Below, one piece after another: positions 15,404 through 24,248 of a stretch of DNA of 64,000 bases (position 1 is its first letter; each line of letters opens with the position of its first letter). The stretch lies in the NCBI GenBank assembly GCA_013177795.1, contig JABLXY010000003.1, forward strand, positions 812,707 through 876,706, read 5' to 3'. The notes under the pieces were generated by a model. It worked only from the letters and a program-made list of their open reading frames with translations, had not been told where the DNA came from and did not search any database. A program made the translations under genes and the position numbers. The DNA is from Syntrophaceae bacterium (GTDB lineage: Bacteria; Desulfobacterota; Syntrophia; Syntrophales; UBA2192).

Positions 15404-16336
15404 TCAGCGACGTGACAGTTTCCTGCCATCACCTCCCTTCGGCAGGGTGCCCACCGGGACGGGGACCCCGTTTTTCGCTTCGATTGCCTCGTCGATCTTT
15501 TCCCAGTCCGCGTACGCCTCGATCCCCTGCTTCCTCGCGACCAGCCGGGCGTGCTGTCCCATGTCCCCGATGAACCCGTAGGGGTCGCCGTGGACCTCCA
15601 CGTAGATCGTGCTGCCCCGCAACCCGAACTTGACGGGCTCGTACAAAATTTCAACCACCGTCCCCTTCGGGACGTCCGGGTAGAGCCTCTCGATGTCCTC
15701 CGGGTAGAGCCGGATGCAGCCGTTGCTGAGGATTCGTCCGACGCTCCAGGGGTTGTCCGTGCCGTGGATGCCGTACCCGCGCGCGGAAAGCCCCAGCCAG
15801 TAACGGCCGATCGGGTTGTCGGGCCCGGCGGGCATAACCTTCGTGTTGTACTTGTGCTGCAGCTTGCGGGGGATGTTCCACTCGGGGTCCTCCTCTTTCT
15901 CGACGACCCGGAACGTCCCCAGCGGCGTCTGCGTCTCCTCCTCACCGACCGTGACGGCGTAGGTGCTGACGGTCCCCCTCTTGGCGTGGTATCGGTAGAG
16001 GCGCATCTCCGGCACGTTGATCACGATGCCCTTGTGCCGGGTCGGGGGTACGATCCAGAGGGTCGGGATCTGCAACGCGCTGCCCTCCTCGAGCAGCCAG
16101 GGGTCCTTGTCGGGGTGCACGGCCTGCAGTTCCGTAACCCCCAGGCCGTAGCGCCTCGCGATGTCAAGGAGCGTCTCTCCCGGCTTCACGGTGTGGACGA
16201 GCAACCGGCCGATCACGGTGCCGGTCCCTGCAGGACTTTTCTTCGCCGGGGCATAGCGGTATTCGGTCCGCGCGAGGGAGGGATCAGGGGTCAGCAGGAA
16301 CAGGAGTGCCGCGATGAGTAGTGTCTTGACCCGCAT
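15404..16336 (-). CDS. LysM-containing L,D-transpeptidase (ErfK/YbiS type)
   Basis: 310 residues. A signal peptide ends near PSLA. A LysM peptidoglycan-binding module (LLVHTVKPGETLLDIARRYG) is followed by a YkuD domain, with His in GYGIHGTDNPWSVG and the catalytic Cys in ILSNGCIRLYPEDIERL. This is the architecture of the enzymes that anchor Braun lipoprotein to peptidoglycan in E. coli, and an Lpp-like gene follows directly in the same operon. No strong ribosome site is seen at the 16336 ATG, but the signal peptide begins there. Confidence 0.92.
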   Translation of the reverse strand: MRVKTLLIAALLFLLTPDPSLARTEYRYAPAKKSPAGTGTVIGRLLVHTVKPGETLLDIARRYGLGVTELQAVHPDKDPWLLEEGSALQIPTLWIVPPTRHKGIVINVPEMRLYRYHAKRGTVSTYAVTVGEEETQTPLGTFRVVEKEEDPEWNIPRKLQHKYNTKVMPAGPDNPIGRYWLGLSARGYGIHGTDNPWSVGRILSNGCIRLYPEDIERLYPDVPKGTVVEILYEPVKFGLRGSTIYVEVHGDPYGFIGDMGQHARLVARKQGIEAYADWEKIDEAIEAKNGVPVPVGTLPKGGDGRKLSRR

Positions 16337-16537
16337 GGCTGATCGGTTTGTTCTCTTCGCGCCGGCCGCAAATCGGCAAATGATGCAACGTGCTAAACAA
16401 TTTACACCTTTTCAACGAGACAACACAAGGGTTTTTTCTGCGCGATCCGCGCGCGGCCCGGAAATTTGTGTTTGCCCATCGGCGGGGGATGTCCTAGAAT
16501 GCATTGCAGGTCATTGACGTCCCGCCGGGGTCAGCCC

Positions 16538-17041
16538 ATGACGAAAAAAGCCGTCCTTGCCGTTCTCCTTCTTGTCGCCCTTTGCGGGTGCACCTCCGTC
16601 CTGTCGAACCGCATCGTGCAGGAAGACGAGAAGATACCCTTTCCGGAGCTCCTGCAGAAGCCCGACCGGTTCCGCGGGTCCGTGGTCATCCTGGGCGGCC
16701 AGATCATCGAGACAACGGTGAGGGAGAAGGAGTCCTGGGTGCAGGTCCTCCAGCTTCCCCTGGGGGCGCGGCACGCCCCCGACATCACGGCGCCCTCGCA
16801 GGGCCGCTTCCTCGTGGTCTACCCGCGCTTCGTGGATCCCCTCATCTTCGAGAAGGGACGGAAAATCACCGTGGGCGGCGTCGTCGAGGGCGGCCGGGTG
16901 ATCACGATCGGCGGCAGGCCCTATACCGTCCCCTCTGTGATCGAGAGGGAGACCTACCTCTGGAGAGCCGGGGACGATTTCACCGGGCCCGGGTCGCCCC
17001 CGGCGGTCCGGTTCGGCGTGGGGTTCGGGATATGGCGGTGA
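16538..17041 (+). CDS. Slp/YeaY-family outer-membrane lipoprotein
   Basis: 167 residues. The signal peptide has lipobox VALCGC. The body has Slp-family features: a PFPELLQKPDRFRGSVVILGG opening and VVYPRFVDPLIFEKGRKITVGG. It is anchored in the outer membrane by its lipid. It overlaps the next gene, a paralogue, by 10 bases. Family members are linked to stationary phase and acid stress; the role here is inferred only. Confidence 0.85.
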   Translation: MTKKAVLAVLLLVALCGCTSVLSNRIVQEDEKIPFPELLQKPDRFRGSVVILGGQIIETTVREKESWVQVLQLPLGARHAPDITAPSQGRFLVVYPRFVDPLIFEKGRKITVGGVVEGGRVITIGGRPYTVPSVIERETYLWRAGDDFTGPGSPPAVRFGVGFGIWR

Positions 17042-17565
17042 CAAGAGCCATCGGGGTCATCCTCCTTGCCGTCGTTGCGTCCCTCGCGGCCTGTGCGCCG
17101 ATGTCGCAGGAGATCCGACGGGAGGCGCAGGCGAGCGCGCCCTTCGCCGAGATCCGGAAGGACCCCGAGAAGTTCAAGGGCGCCGTCGTCGTCTGGGGCG
17201 GCGTCATCATCGAGACGGTCAACCGGCAGGACTCGACCGCCATCCGGGTCTTGCAGACGGCCCTCGATTTCCAGGGGCGGCCGACGGACCTCGACCGCTC
17301 GGAGGGCCGCTTCATCGTCGTCGTCGACCGGTTCCTCGATCCCGACATCTTCAAGAAGGGCAGGGAGCTCACCGTGGGCGGTGAGATCGCCGGCAGCGAG
17401 ACGCACCCCGTCGGGGAGGTCCTTTTCGTCCACCCCGTGGTGCGGGCCAGGGAGTTGAAGCTCTGGGAGCAGAGGGTCCCATCCCCGCCCCACTTCTGCG
17501 ATCCCTGGTTCTGGGGGCCCCCGTGCCCCTGGGGCCCGTGGAGGCGGCACCCGTACTGGTGGTGA
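17032..17565 (+). CDS. Slp-family lipoprotein, second copy
   Basis: 177 residues. The signal peptide has lipobox SLAACAP. The body parallels the upstream gene (KFKGAVVVWGGVIIETVN; VVVDRFLDPDIFKKGRELTVGG), indicating tandem duplication. The C-terminus differs, ending in a striking Trp/Pro-rich tail (CDPWFWGPPCPWGPW then RRHPYWW). The genes overlap by 10 bases, so they are co-translated. Confidence 0.85.
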   Translation: MAVTRAIGVILLAVVASLAACAPMSQEIRREAQASAPFAEIRKDPEKFKGAVVVWGGVIIETVNRQDSTAIRVLQTALDFQGRPTDLDRSEGRFIVVVDRFLDPDIFKKGRELTVGGEIAGSETHPVGEVLFVHPVVRARELKLWEQRVPSPPHFCDPWFWGPPCPWGPWRRHPYWW

Positions 17566-17573
17566 ACGAAAAG

Positions 17574-17625
17574 GGCGAAGGGCAAAAGGCAAAGGGCAAA
17601 AGGCAAAGGGCAAAAGGCATAAGGC
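17574..17625. repeat. Short tandem repeat of about 14 bp
   Basis: Repeats of AAAGGGCAAAAGGC lie just after the second Slp gene. Low-complexity noncoding DNA. Confidence 0.7.
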
Positions 17626-17734
17626 CTGAGGAGGTGACGAATCCCTTTCTTTTGCCGCAGGCCCTGCGCCCTTGGCCCCATGCCGAACGCAAGGGGGATT
17701 CCCTGTTCAACCCGAAGTCAGAAAGGAGCGATGG

Positions 17735-18643
17735 ATGAAGAGACGTTGCCTGTCGTGGGTGCTCGTTTTCGCCGTTCTTGGGATGATCCCGTTGAGCCGG
17801 GCCCTGGCCAATGACGTGGTCGAGTACGAGGTGACGAATTACTGGCAGCAGCAGAAATTCGGTCACGTCTACCGCATCGACTTCACCACGTGCACCGTTT
17901 CCGAGCCCGCGGGGGTCGGGACGCCGCAGGCCCTGGTGAAGCAGAGCTTCAGCATCTGCAACAAAGACAGTCGCGTGCGGTTCTCGGTCACCCACGCCAA
18001 CGGCTACGTGATCGACTACGACTGGATCCTGGAGGACGGCGGCCGCATCGTGAAGGGTGCCTACAAGGACTCGAATGTGGGATGGGGCCCCAGCATCGGC
18101 CGCGCGCGGCAGGTCCTTTCTCCCCCTCCGCCGGCCGTCTCCCTTGCCGGCAAGTGGGCCGCATACCGGGATGGTCGGAAGGTGGCCGACTGCAGCATCC
18201 AGCAGCAGGGAGCGAACCTCACCCTGATCATTCACAGGACGCCCGAGGAACGCTCGAGCGGCAGGCTCGTCAGCGCCACGCAGCTCGAGGCGACCGACTG
18301 GAAGGAGCAGGGGACCATCAGCCCGGACGGCCGTCGCATCACCTGGAGAAATTCCTATTGGGCGAAAGTCGACTCTCCCCCTCCGCCTCCCCCTCCGCCG
18401 GCCGTCTCCCTTGCCGGCAAGTGGGCGGTATACCGGGATGGGCGGAAGGTGGCCGACTGCAGCATCCAGCAGCAGGGAACGAACCTCATCCTGATCATTC
18501 ACAGGACGCCCGAGGAACGCTCGCGCGGCAGGCTCGTCAGCGCCACGCAGCTCGAGGCGATCGACTGGAAGGAGTACGGGACCATCAGCCCGGACGGCCG
18601 GCGCATCAACTGGGGCCATGCCTACTGGTCGAAAGTCGACTGA
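17735..18643 (+). CDS. Exported protein with duplicated C-terminal domain and proline linkers
   Basis: 302 residues. A signal peptide ends at ALA. An N-terminal domain of about 105 residues (DVVEYEVTNYWQQQ onward) has two cysteines (FTTCTVSE, FSICNKDS). Two nearly identical domains of about 80 residues follow, each beginning SLAGKW and containing YRDGRKVADCSIQQQG and IIHRTPEERS. Each is preceded by a proline run. The repeat period is 267 bases and the DNA copies are almost identical, so the duplication is recent. AAAGGAG precedes the start. The pattern suggests a secreted binding protein; the ligand is unknown. Confidence 0.8.
   Translation: MKRRCLSWVLVFAVLGMIPLSRALANDVVEYEVTNYWQQQKFGHVYRIDFTTCTVSEPAGVGTPQALVKQSFSICNKDSRVRFSVTHANGYVIDYDWILEDGGRIVKGAYKDSNVGWGPSIGRARQVLSPPPPAVSLAGKWAAYRDGRKVADCSIQQQGANLTLIIHRTPEERSSGRLVSATQLEATDWKEQGTISPDGRRITWRNSYWAKVDSPPPPPPPPAVSLAGKWAVYRDGRKVADCSIQQQGTNLILIIHRTPEERSRGRLVSATQLEAIDWKEYGTISPDGRRINWGHAYWSKVD
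18131..18643 (+). repeat. Intragenic tandem duplication, period 267 bp
   Basis: The unit from 18131 recurs from 18398 with few substitutions. The second copy has an expanded CCCCCTCCG run coding for the longer proline linker. Confidence 0.85.
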
Positions 18644-18711
18644 CCCCGGCCGCGCGGGTGCGCCCGGCTGCCCGTGCCTGAGGCCCATGTCTGCCGAAAG
18701 GAGGAACGCCC

Positions 18712-19599
18712 ATGTCCGAATTCATGGAACGGCCCGCCATGGGGTGGCTGCCCGACTACCCCGACTTCAGGGACTACACGGCGCAGACGAAGACCATCCT
18801 GCCCCTGATGCGGAAGCTCAAGGGGACCGGAGACGGGAAGAAGAAGCCGAAATTGCCGGCAGCGTGCGACCTCCGGGCCTGGTGCCCGGCCGTGGAGGAC
18901 CAGGGCAAGATCGGCTCGTGCACGGCCAACGCCGGCGTGGGGATGATCGAGTACTTCGAGCGCAGGGCCTTCGGCAGGCATGTCGAGGCCTCGCGGCTCT
19001 TCCTCTACAAGGTCACCCGGAACCTGCTGCACTGGACGGGCGACACCGGTGCGTTTCTGAGAACGACCATGGGGGCCCTGGTGCTCTTCGGCGTGCCGCC
19101 CGAGGAGTACTGGCCGTACCGGACGGACGATTTCGACAAGGAGCCCCCGGCCTTCTGCTACGCCTTTGCCCAGAATTACCAGGCCATCCAGTACTACCGC
19201 CTCGACCCGCCCGGCACCGCGCCCGCGGATCTGCTTGCCGGGATCAAGACCAAGCTCGCGGCGGGCCTGCCGTCGATGTTCGGCTTCAGCGTCTACAGCT
19301 CCATCGACCAGGCCGGCAAGACGGGGAAGATCCCCTACCCGGCAAAGGGCGAGAAGCTCCTGGGCGGCCACGCCGTGATGGCCGTGGGCTACGACGACAG
19401 GATGAAAATCCGCAACGCGAACCCCGGCGGCCCGGAGACGACGGGGGCGATCCTCATCCGCAACTCCTGGGGTGCCAGGTGGGGCGAGCAGGGCTACGGG
19501 TGGCTTCCCTACGAATACGTGCTGAGGGAGATGGCCCTGGACTGGTGGTCGCTCGTGAAAGCGGAATGGATCGACACGGGGGAGTTCGGGCAGAAATAG
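18712..19599 (+). CDS. Papain-like (C1) cysteine peptidase without signal or pro-region
   Basis: 295 residues. The catalytic set is visible: oxyanion Gln and nucleophile Cys in DQGKIGSCTAN, His in GGHAVMAVGYDD, and Asn in ILIRNSWGARWG. Only about 60 residues precede the catalytic core (MGWLPDYPDFRDY) and no signal peptide or inhibitory propeptide is evident. It therefore seems to be cytoplasmic or exported by an unknown route. AAAGGAGG lies 8 bases before the ATG. A terminator follows at 19647. Confidence 0.9.
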   Translation: MSEFMERPAMGWLPDYPDFRDYTAQTKTILPLMRKLKGTGDGKKKPKLPAACDLRAWCPAVEDQGKIGSCTANAGVGMIEYFERRAFGRHVEASRLFLYKVTRNLLHWTGDTGAFLRTTMGALVLFGVPPEEYWPYRTDDFDKEPPAFCYAFAQNYQAIQYYRLDPPGTAPADLLAGIKTKLAAGLPSMFGFSVYSSIDQAGKTGKIPYPAKGEKLLGGHAVMAVGYDDRMKIRNANPGGPETTGAILIRNSWGARWGEQGYGWLPYEYVLREMALDWWSLVKAEWIDTGEFGQK

Positions 19600-19646
19600 T
19601 TCAGTCGGTTCATTGGTTCGTTTGTTCTATTTGTTCAAAAAAGAAG

Positions 19647-19680
19647 AGGCCCCCGGGCGAACCAGCACCGGGGGCTTCCT
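19647..19680 (+). terminator. Terminator after the C1 peptidase
   Basis: AGGCCCCCGG pairs with CCGGGGGCTT (one G-U pair) around an 11-base loop, followed by CCTTTT. It is bracketed by GAAC-rich inverted low-complexity sequence at 19604-19636 and 19694-19731. Confidence 0.7.
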
Positions 19681-19754
19681 TTTACGCATCTTTAGAACTC
19701 AAGAACCAGCGAACCAGTGAACGAACGAACTACCCGAAACCGGCGATAACTCAC

Positions 19755-19856
19755 GTCATCGCGGTGAGCCGAAGCCCCGAGCGCAGCGCGGGGGCAGCGT
19801 GGCGATCTCGCCTTTTCCATGAGATTGCCGCGCACCCTGCGGGTGCTCGCAATGAC
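19755..19856. repeat. About 102-bp imperfect palindromic intergenic repeat
   Basis: GTCATCGCGGTGAGC...GGCGATCTCG on the left mirrors GAGATTGCC...GCTCGCAATGAC on the right. The layout resembles dispersed intergenic palindromes ending in CGCAATGAC seen in many bacterial genomes. No coding capacity. Confidence 0.6.
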
Positions 19857-19896
19857 CCGTTCCAACGGCGTTTCAGCTTCTTATCACCGGGTTCGG

Positions 19897-19942
19897 GAAC
19901 TAATGAACGAACGAACTGATGAACTAATGAACTGATGAACTG
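19897..19942. repeat. GAACTAATGAAC low-complexity repeat
   Basis: GAACTAATGAACGAACGAAC-type heptamer/tetramer repeats run up to the 3' end of the chaperone gene. A similar tract occurs at 23673-23741. Confidence 0.65.
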
Positions 19943-19945
19943 TCT

Positions 19946-21550
19946 TTAGAGCTTCTGAACATTCTCGCTCATCTTGATCTTGCCGTCCTTCTCCATGCCC
20001 TCGCGCACTTCCTTGAGCCATGCCTGGAAGTATTCCGCCTCCTTGGCCCGCAGGAGGATGACCTTGAGGATGTCCTTCTGCTTTTCCCAGGAGCCGTCGT
20101 CGATGCGCTTGCGCTCCTTGAACCGCGGGATGACGAGGGTCCCGTCGCCCGTGGCGAAGACCTCGGAGGGGTACGGCGCCTTCTCGGAGAGCTGGAAGAC
20201 GGCGTTGATCAGCTCCTGCGACGCGCCGGCCTTTGGGATCTCGGTGCCCGGGGCGAAGAACCCCGTCTCCACGACCTCCGCGCCCTTCTCGCGGGCCACC
20301 GCGCGGAAGTCCTCGCCCTTGCGCATCCGCTCCAGGGCCGCCTCGGCCTCCTTGCGGCAGATCCGCAGCGCCTCGCCGGCGGCCCAGCGCTCCTCGACCT
20401 CCTTCCGGACTTCCTCGAAGGGCGGGGTCACGGCATCCTTTCTCGCCGAGACCTTGATGACGTAGTGGGCCCGGGGGGACGACAGGACGGGCGTGATCTC
20501 TCCCGTGCGGGTGCTGAAGATCTGGGTCTCTGCGTCGCGGATCGCCCTGAGCTCCGCCGGCAGCTCCCTCGCCGAGAAGAAGCCCAGCTCCTGGACGCGC
20601 AGCCCGTGCTTCGCGGCGTAGGCCTCGAAGTTCTCCTCCTGGTAGATCGTGTCGTGGGCCTTCTTGGCCTGCTCGGCGGCGTGGCCCATGGCCTTCATCA
20701 TCCGGATCTCATCGGCGATCCGCCCCTTGACGGCCTCCAGCGGCGGGGGCTGTCCCTTCACGGCGGGCAGCTTGCCCTTGTTGGACTCGTAGGCGCTGCG
20801 GATCTCCTCGGCCGACACCTCGACCTTGCCGAGGTAGTCCGCGGCGGGGAAGGCGAGCACCTTCACCTGCACCCGGGCCGGGATGCGGAAATCGTCCTTG
20901 CGGTCGGCGTAGTATTTCTCGAGTTCCTCGCGCGAGGCGCTCACCTTCCCGAGGCAGGCCCGGGCGGGAAGCTTGAAGAGCTCCACGTTGATGCGCTCGG
21001 ACTGCAGGCGGTGGATGTCCTGCATCTCCTGCTCGGAGACCTTCACGCCCTGGCGGAAGACGTCCTGGATCTTGGCCGTCAGGATGGCCTTCTTCTGCAG
21101 CGCCTCGAAGTCCTCGGGGCTCATCCGCTGGTAGCGCAGCAGCTGCTCGTAGCGCTTGGCATCGAAGACGCCGTCGCGCTGGAAGGCGGGCTGCATCGCG
21201 ATGACGGCGCGGACTTCCTCGTCGCTCACCCGGATGCCCATCTCCTCGGCCTTCATCGTGAGGACCGTCTGGTTGATGAGGTTGTCCAGAGCCTGCTGCT
21301 TGAGGTTGAGACTCTTGATGAGGTCTTCCGTGAGGTTGGCGCCGAGCCGCTGGCGGTACATGTCCAGGAGGTTCTGGTACTCCTTGCGGTAGTCGCTGAA
21401 GGTGATGACCCTGTCGCCCACCGTCACGAGGGTCTCGGCGGGCTCGCGCCAGCGCGTGGAGCCGAAGTAGAGGACGAAGACGACGATGATGAGGCCCAGC
21501 AGCACCTTGATGAGCCAGCTCTGGGCGTGCTTGCGCATGAACTGAAGCAT
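19946..21550 (-). CDS. PpiD/SurA-like membrane-anchored periplasmic chaperone
   Basis: 534 residues. A short cytoplasmic N-terminus and one membrane helix (WLIKVLLGLIIVVFVLYFG) anchor a SurA_N-type chaperone domain (TVGDRVITFSDYRKEY...DEEVRAVIAMQPAFQRDGVFD). Two degenerate rotamase-like segments follow (GFFSARELPAE...HYVIKVSARKD, and GFFAPGTE...FKERKRIDD). The layout is that of PpiD, which assists newly exported proteins at the inner membrane. Without clean parvulin motifs, isomerase activity is doubtful. Divergent from mreB. Confidence 0.85.
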   Translation of the reverse strand: MLQFMRKHAQSWLIKVLLGLIIVVFVLYFGSTRWREPAETLVTVGDRVITFSDYRKEYQNLLDMYRQRLGANLTEDLIKSLNLKQQALDNLINQTVLTMKAEEMGIRVSDEEVRAVIAMQPAFQRDGVFDAKRYEQLLRYQRMSPEDFEALQKKAILTAKIQDVFRQGVKVSEQEMQDIHRLQSERINVELFKLPARACLGKVSASREELEKYYADRKDDFRIPARVQVKVLAFPAADYLGKVEVSAEEIRSAYESNKGKLPAVKGQPPPLEAVKGRIADEIRMMKAMGHAAEQAKKAHDTIYQEENFEAYAAKHGLRVQELGFFSARELPAELRAIRDAETQIFSTRTGEITPVLSSPRAHYVIKVSARKDAVTPPFEEVRKEVEERWAAGEALRICRKEAEAALERMRKGEDFRAVAREKGAEVVETGFFAPGTEIPKAGASQELINAVFQLSEKAPYPSEVFATGDGTLVIPRFKERKRIDDGSWEKQKDILKVILLRAKEAEYFQAWLKEVREGMEKDGKIKMSENVQKL

Positions 21551-21633
21551 GGGGTGTCCCTCGGGTGTCGCGTTAAGGGGAAATCCCTATTATAATTAAG
21601 GTGAAAATGCAATCGTTTTTTGACAAAAAGGCA

Positions 21634-22768
<1,135 letters not shown>

Positions 22769-22853
22769 GCCGGCCTGCGGCATCGCCTCAGGCGCTGCGG
22801 GACCGCCCGGACGGAACGGCAAGCCGCCTCAACGACACTGCAGGTGAGGAGCG

Positions 22854-23669
22854 TTGTTGTTCAAGAAGTATCTCGCCGTCATCGTTGCCTTCATCCTGAT
22901 CGCCGCCTCCCTCGTCATCCTGTCCCAGAGCCTCAGGCGCCCGGGAAGCCCGGGGATCATGAAGAAACTCGTCCTGGAGGCGACGGCCCCCGTCGAGCAG
23001 GGGATCCACGCGGGCCTGAATGCCGTGGGCGGGGCCTGGCGGCGCTACCTCTTCCTCGTCGGGCTCGAGGAGGAGAACCGGCAGCTGCGCAACAGGATCG
23101 CGGAGCTGCAGAGCGAGCTGAACACCTACCGCGAGCTGTCGCTCGAGGGCAGCCGGCTCCGGAAGGTGCTCGCCCTGGAGGACAGCACCGTCTACCCGAC
23201 GGTTGCCGCGCGGGTCGTGGGCAAGGAGGGCTCGTCGCCCTTCCGCACGATCCTGATCAACCGCGGGACGCGAGACGGCGTGAAGGACGGCCTTCCCGTG
23301 ATCGCGCCGGACGGCGTGGTGGGCCGGGTCATCGAGGCGTCCTGGAACTACGCCAAGGTCCTGCTCGTGACCGACTACAACAGCAACATCGACGCCCTCG
23401 TGCAGGGCAGCCGGGCCCAGGGGATCCTGCAGGGCGGGGGGCACCGGCTCTCGCGCCTGAAATACGTGCAGCGCACCGAGGAGGTCAAGGTGGGCGAAGC
23501 CGTCGTCACCTCGGGGCTCGGGGGGATGTTTCCGAAGGGGCTGATGCTCGGCACGGTGGTGCGGGCCGACAAGAAGGACCCCGGCCTCTTCCAGACGATC
23601 GAGGTGGTGCCGTCGGTGGATTTCTCGAAGATCGAGGAAGTCCTGGTGCTGCAGACGGAGAAAGACTAG
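22854..23669 (+). CDS. mreC: Rod-shape-determining protein MreC
   Basis: 271 residues. It links MreB to periplasmic wall enzymes. An N-terminal membrane helix (LAVIVAFILIAASLVIL) is followed by a coiled coil (EEENRQLRNRIAELQSEL) and the two-barrel beta domain (NRGTRDGVKDGLPVI; VTDYNSNIDALVQGS). It starts at TTG 22854 or the adjacent TTG 22857, just after GAGGAG. It is separated from mreD by an 80-base low-complexity tract. Confidence 0.94.
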   Translation: MLFKKYLAVIVAFILIAASLVILSQSLRRPGSPGIMKKLVLEATAPVEQGIHAGLNAVGGAWRRYLFLVGLEEENRQLRNRIAELQSELNTYRELSLEGSRLRKVLALEDSTVYPTVAARVVGKEGSSPFRTILINRGTRDGVKDGLPVIAPDGVVGRVIEASWNYAKVLLVTDYNSNIDALVQGSRAQGILQGGGHRLSRLKYVQRTEEVKVGEAVVTSGLGGMFPKGLMLGTVVRADKKDPGLFQTIEVVPSVDFSKIEEVLVLQTEKD

Positions 23670-23672
23670 ACG

Positions 23673-23741
23673 CGGTTCGTTGGTTCGGTTGGCTCATGAA
23701 CCGACGAACGAAGGGACTAAGGAACTAACGAACTAACGAAC
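23673..23741. repeat. GAACTAAC low-complexity tract between mreC and mreD
   Basis: GGTTCGTTGGTTCGGTT is followed by a partly complementary GAACCGACGAACGAA and then GGAACTAACGAACTAACGAAC. It occupies the mreC-mreD gap and leaves mreD without a recognisable ribosome site. Confidence 0.7.
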
Positions 23742-23750
23742 TTCCATCCC

Positions 23751-24248
23751 ATGGCTTACTATTTCATCCTCCCCTTCTTCGCCGTTCTGCTCGTCGTCCT
23801 CCAGCGGACGCTGCTGGACCTGGTCTTCGGCGGGCGGATCGGGATCGAGGTCTCCCTCGTCCTCGTCGTGTGGGCCGGGTTCCACCTCGACATGGTAAGG
23901 GGCGGCGCGCTCGTCTTCCTCCTGGGCTTCGTCCTCGACTGCCTGTCGGGCACGATCCTGGGGCTCTACACCTTCGTCTACGCCGTCCTGTTCGTCCTCA
24001 CCCGCCTGCTGTCGCCGCGGATCTACGGGGAGCGGATGCTCTTCATCATGGCCTACGTCTTCCTCTGCGCCATGCTCGAGGGGCTCTTCATCGTCGCCGT
24101 CTACTGGTTCATCTACGGCACCGATGTTTCCCACAGCCTGCTGCGGACGACCTTGCCGCAGGCCCTGGTCGCCGGGGTCCTGAGCCCAGCGATCTTCACG
24201 CTGTTCAGCCGCCTGGGGGTCCACGCCTATGCCGGAGAAGCACGATAG
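23751..24248 (+). CDS. mreD: Rod-shape-determining protein MreD
   Basis: 165 residues, almost entirely membrane-spanning (about five helices; opens MAYYFILPFFAVLLVVL). It has the MreD-typical RGGALVFLLGFVLDCLSG helix. It acts with MreC in the elongasome. The start lacks a Shine-Dalgarno sequence because the repeat tract precedes it. The 3' end overlaps the mrdA start by 20 bases. Confidence 0.9.
   Translation: MAYYFILPFFAVLLVVLQRTLLDLVFGGRIGIEVSLVLVVWAGFHLDMVRGGALVFLLGFVLDCLSGTILGLYTFVYAVLFVLTRLLSPRIYGERMLFIMAYVFLCAMLEGLFIVAVYWFIYGTDVSHSLLRTTLPQALVAGVLSPAIFTLFSRLGVHAYAGEAR

Noticed and set aside
17574..19942. Repeats considered as a CRISPR array
   Set aside because: The repeats are either pure tandem low-complexity DNA or an intragenic domain duplication. 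There are no regularly spaced unique spacers and no cas genes.
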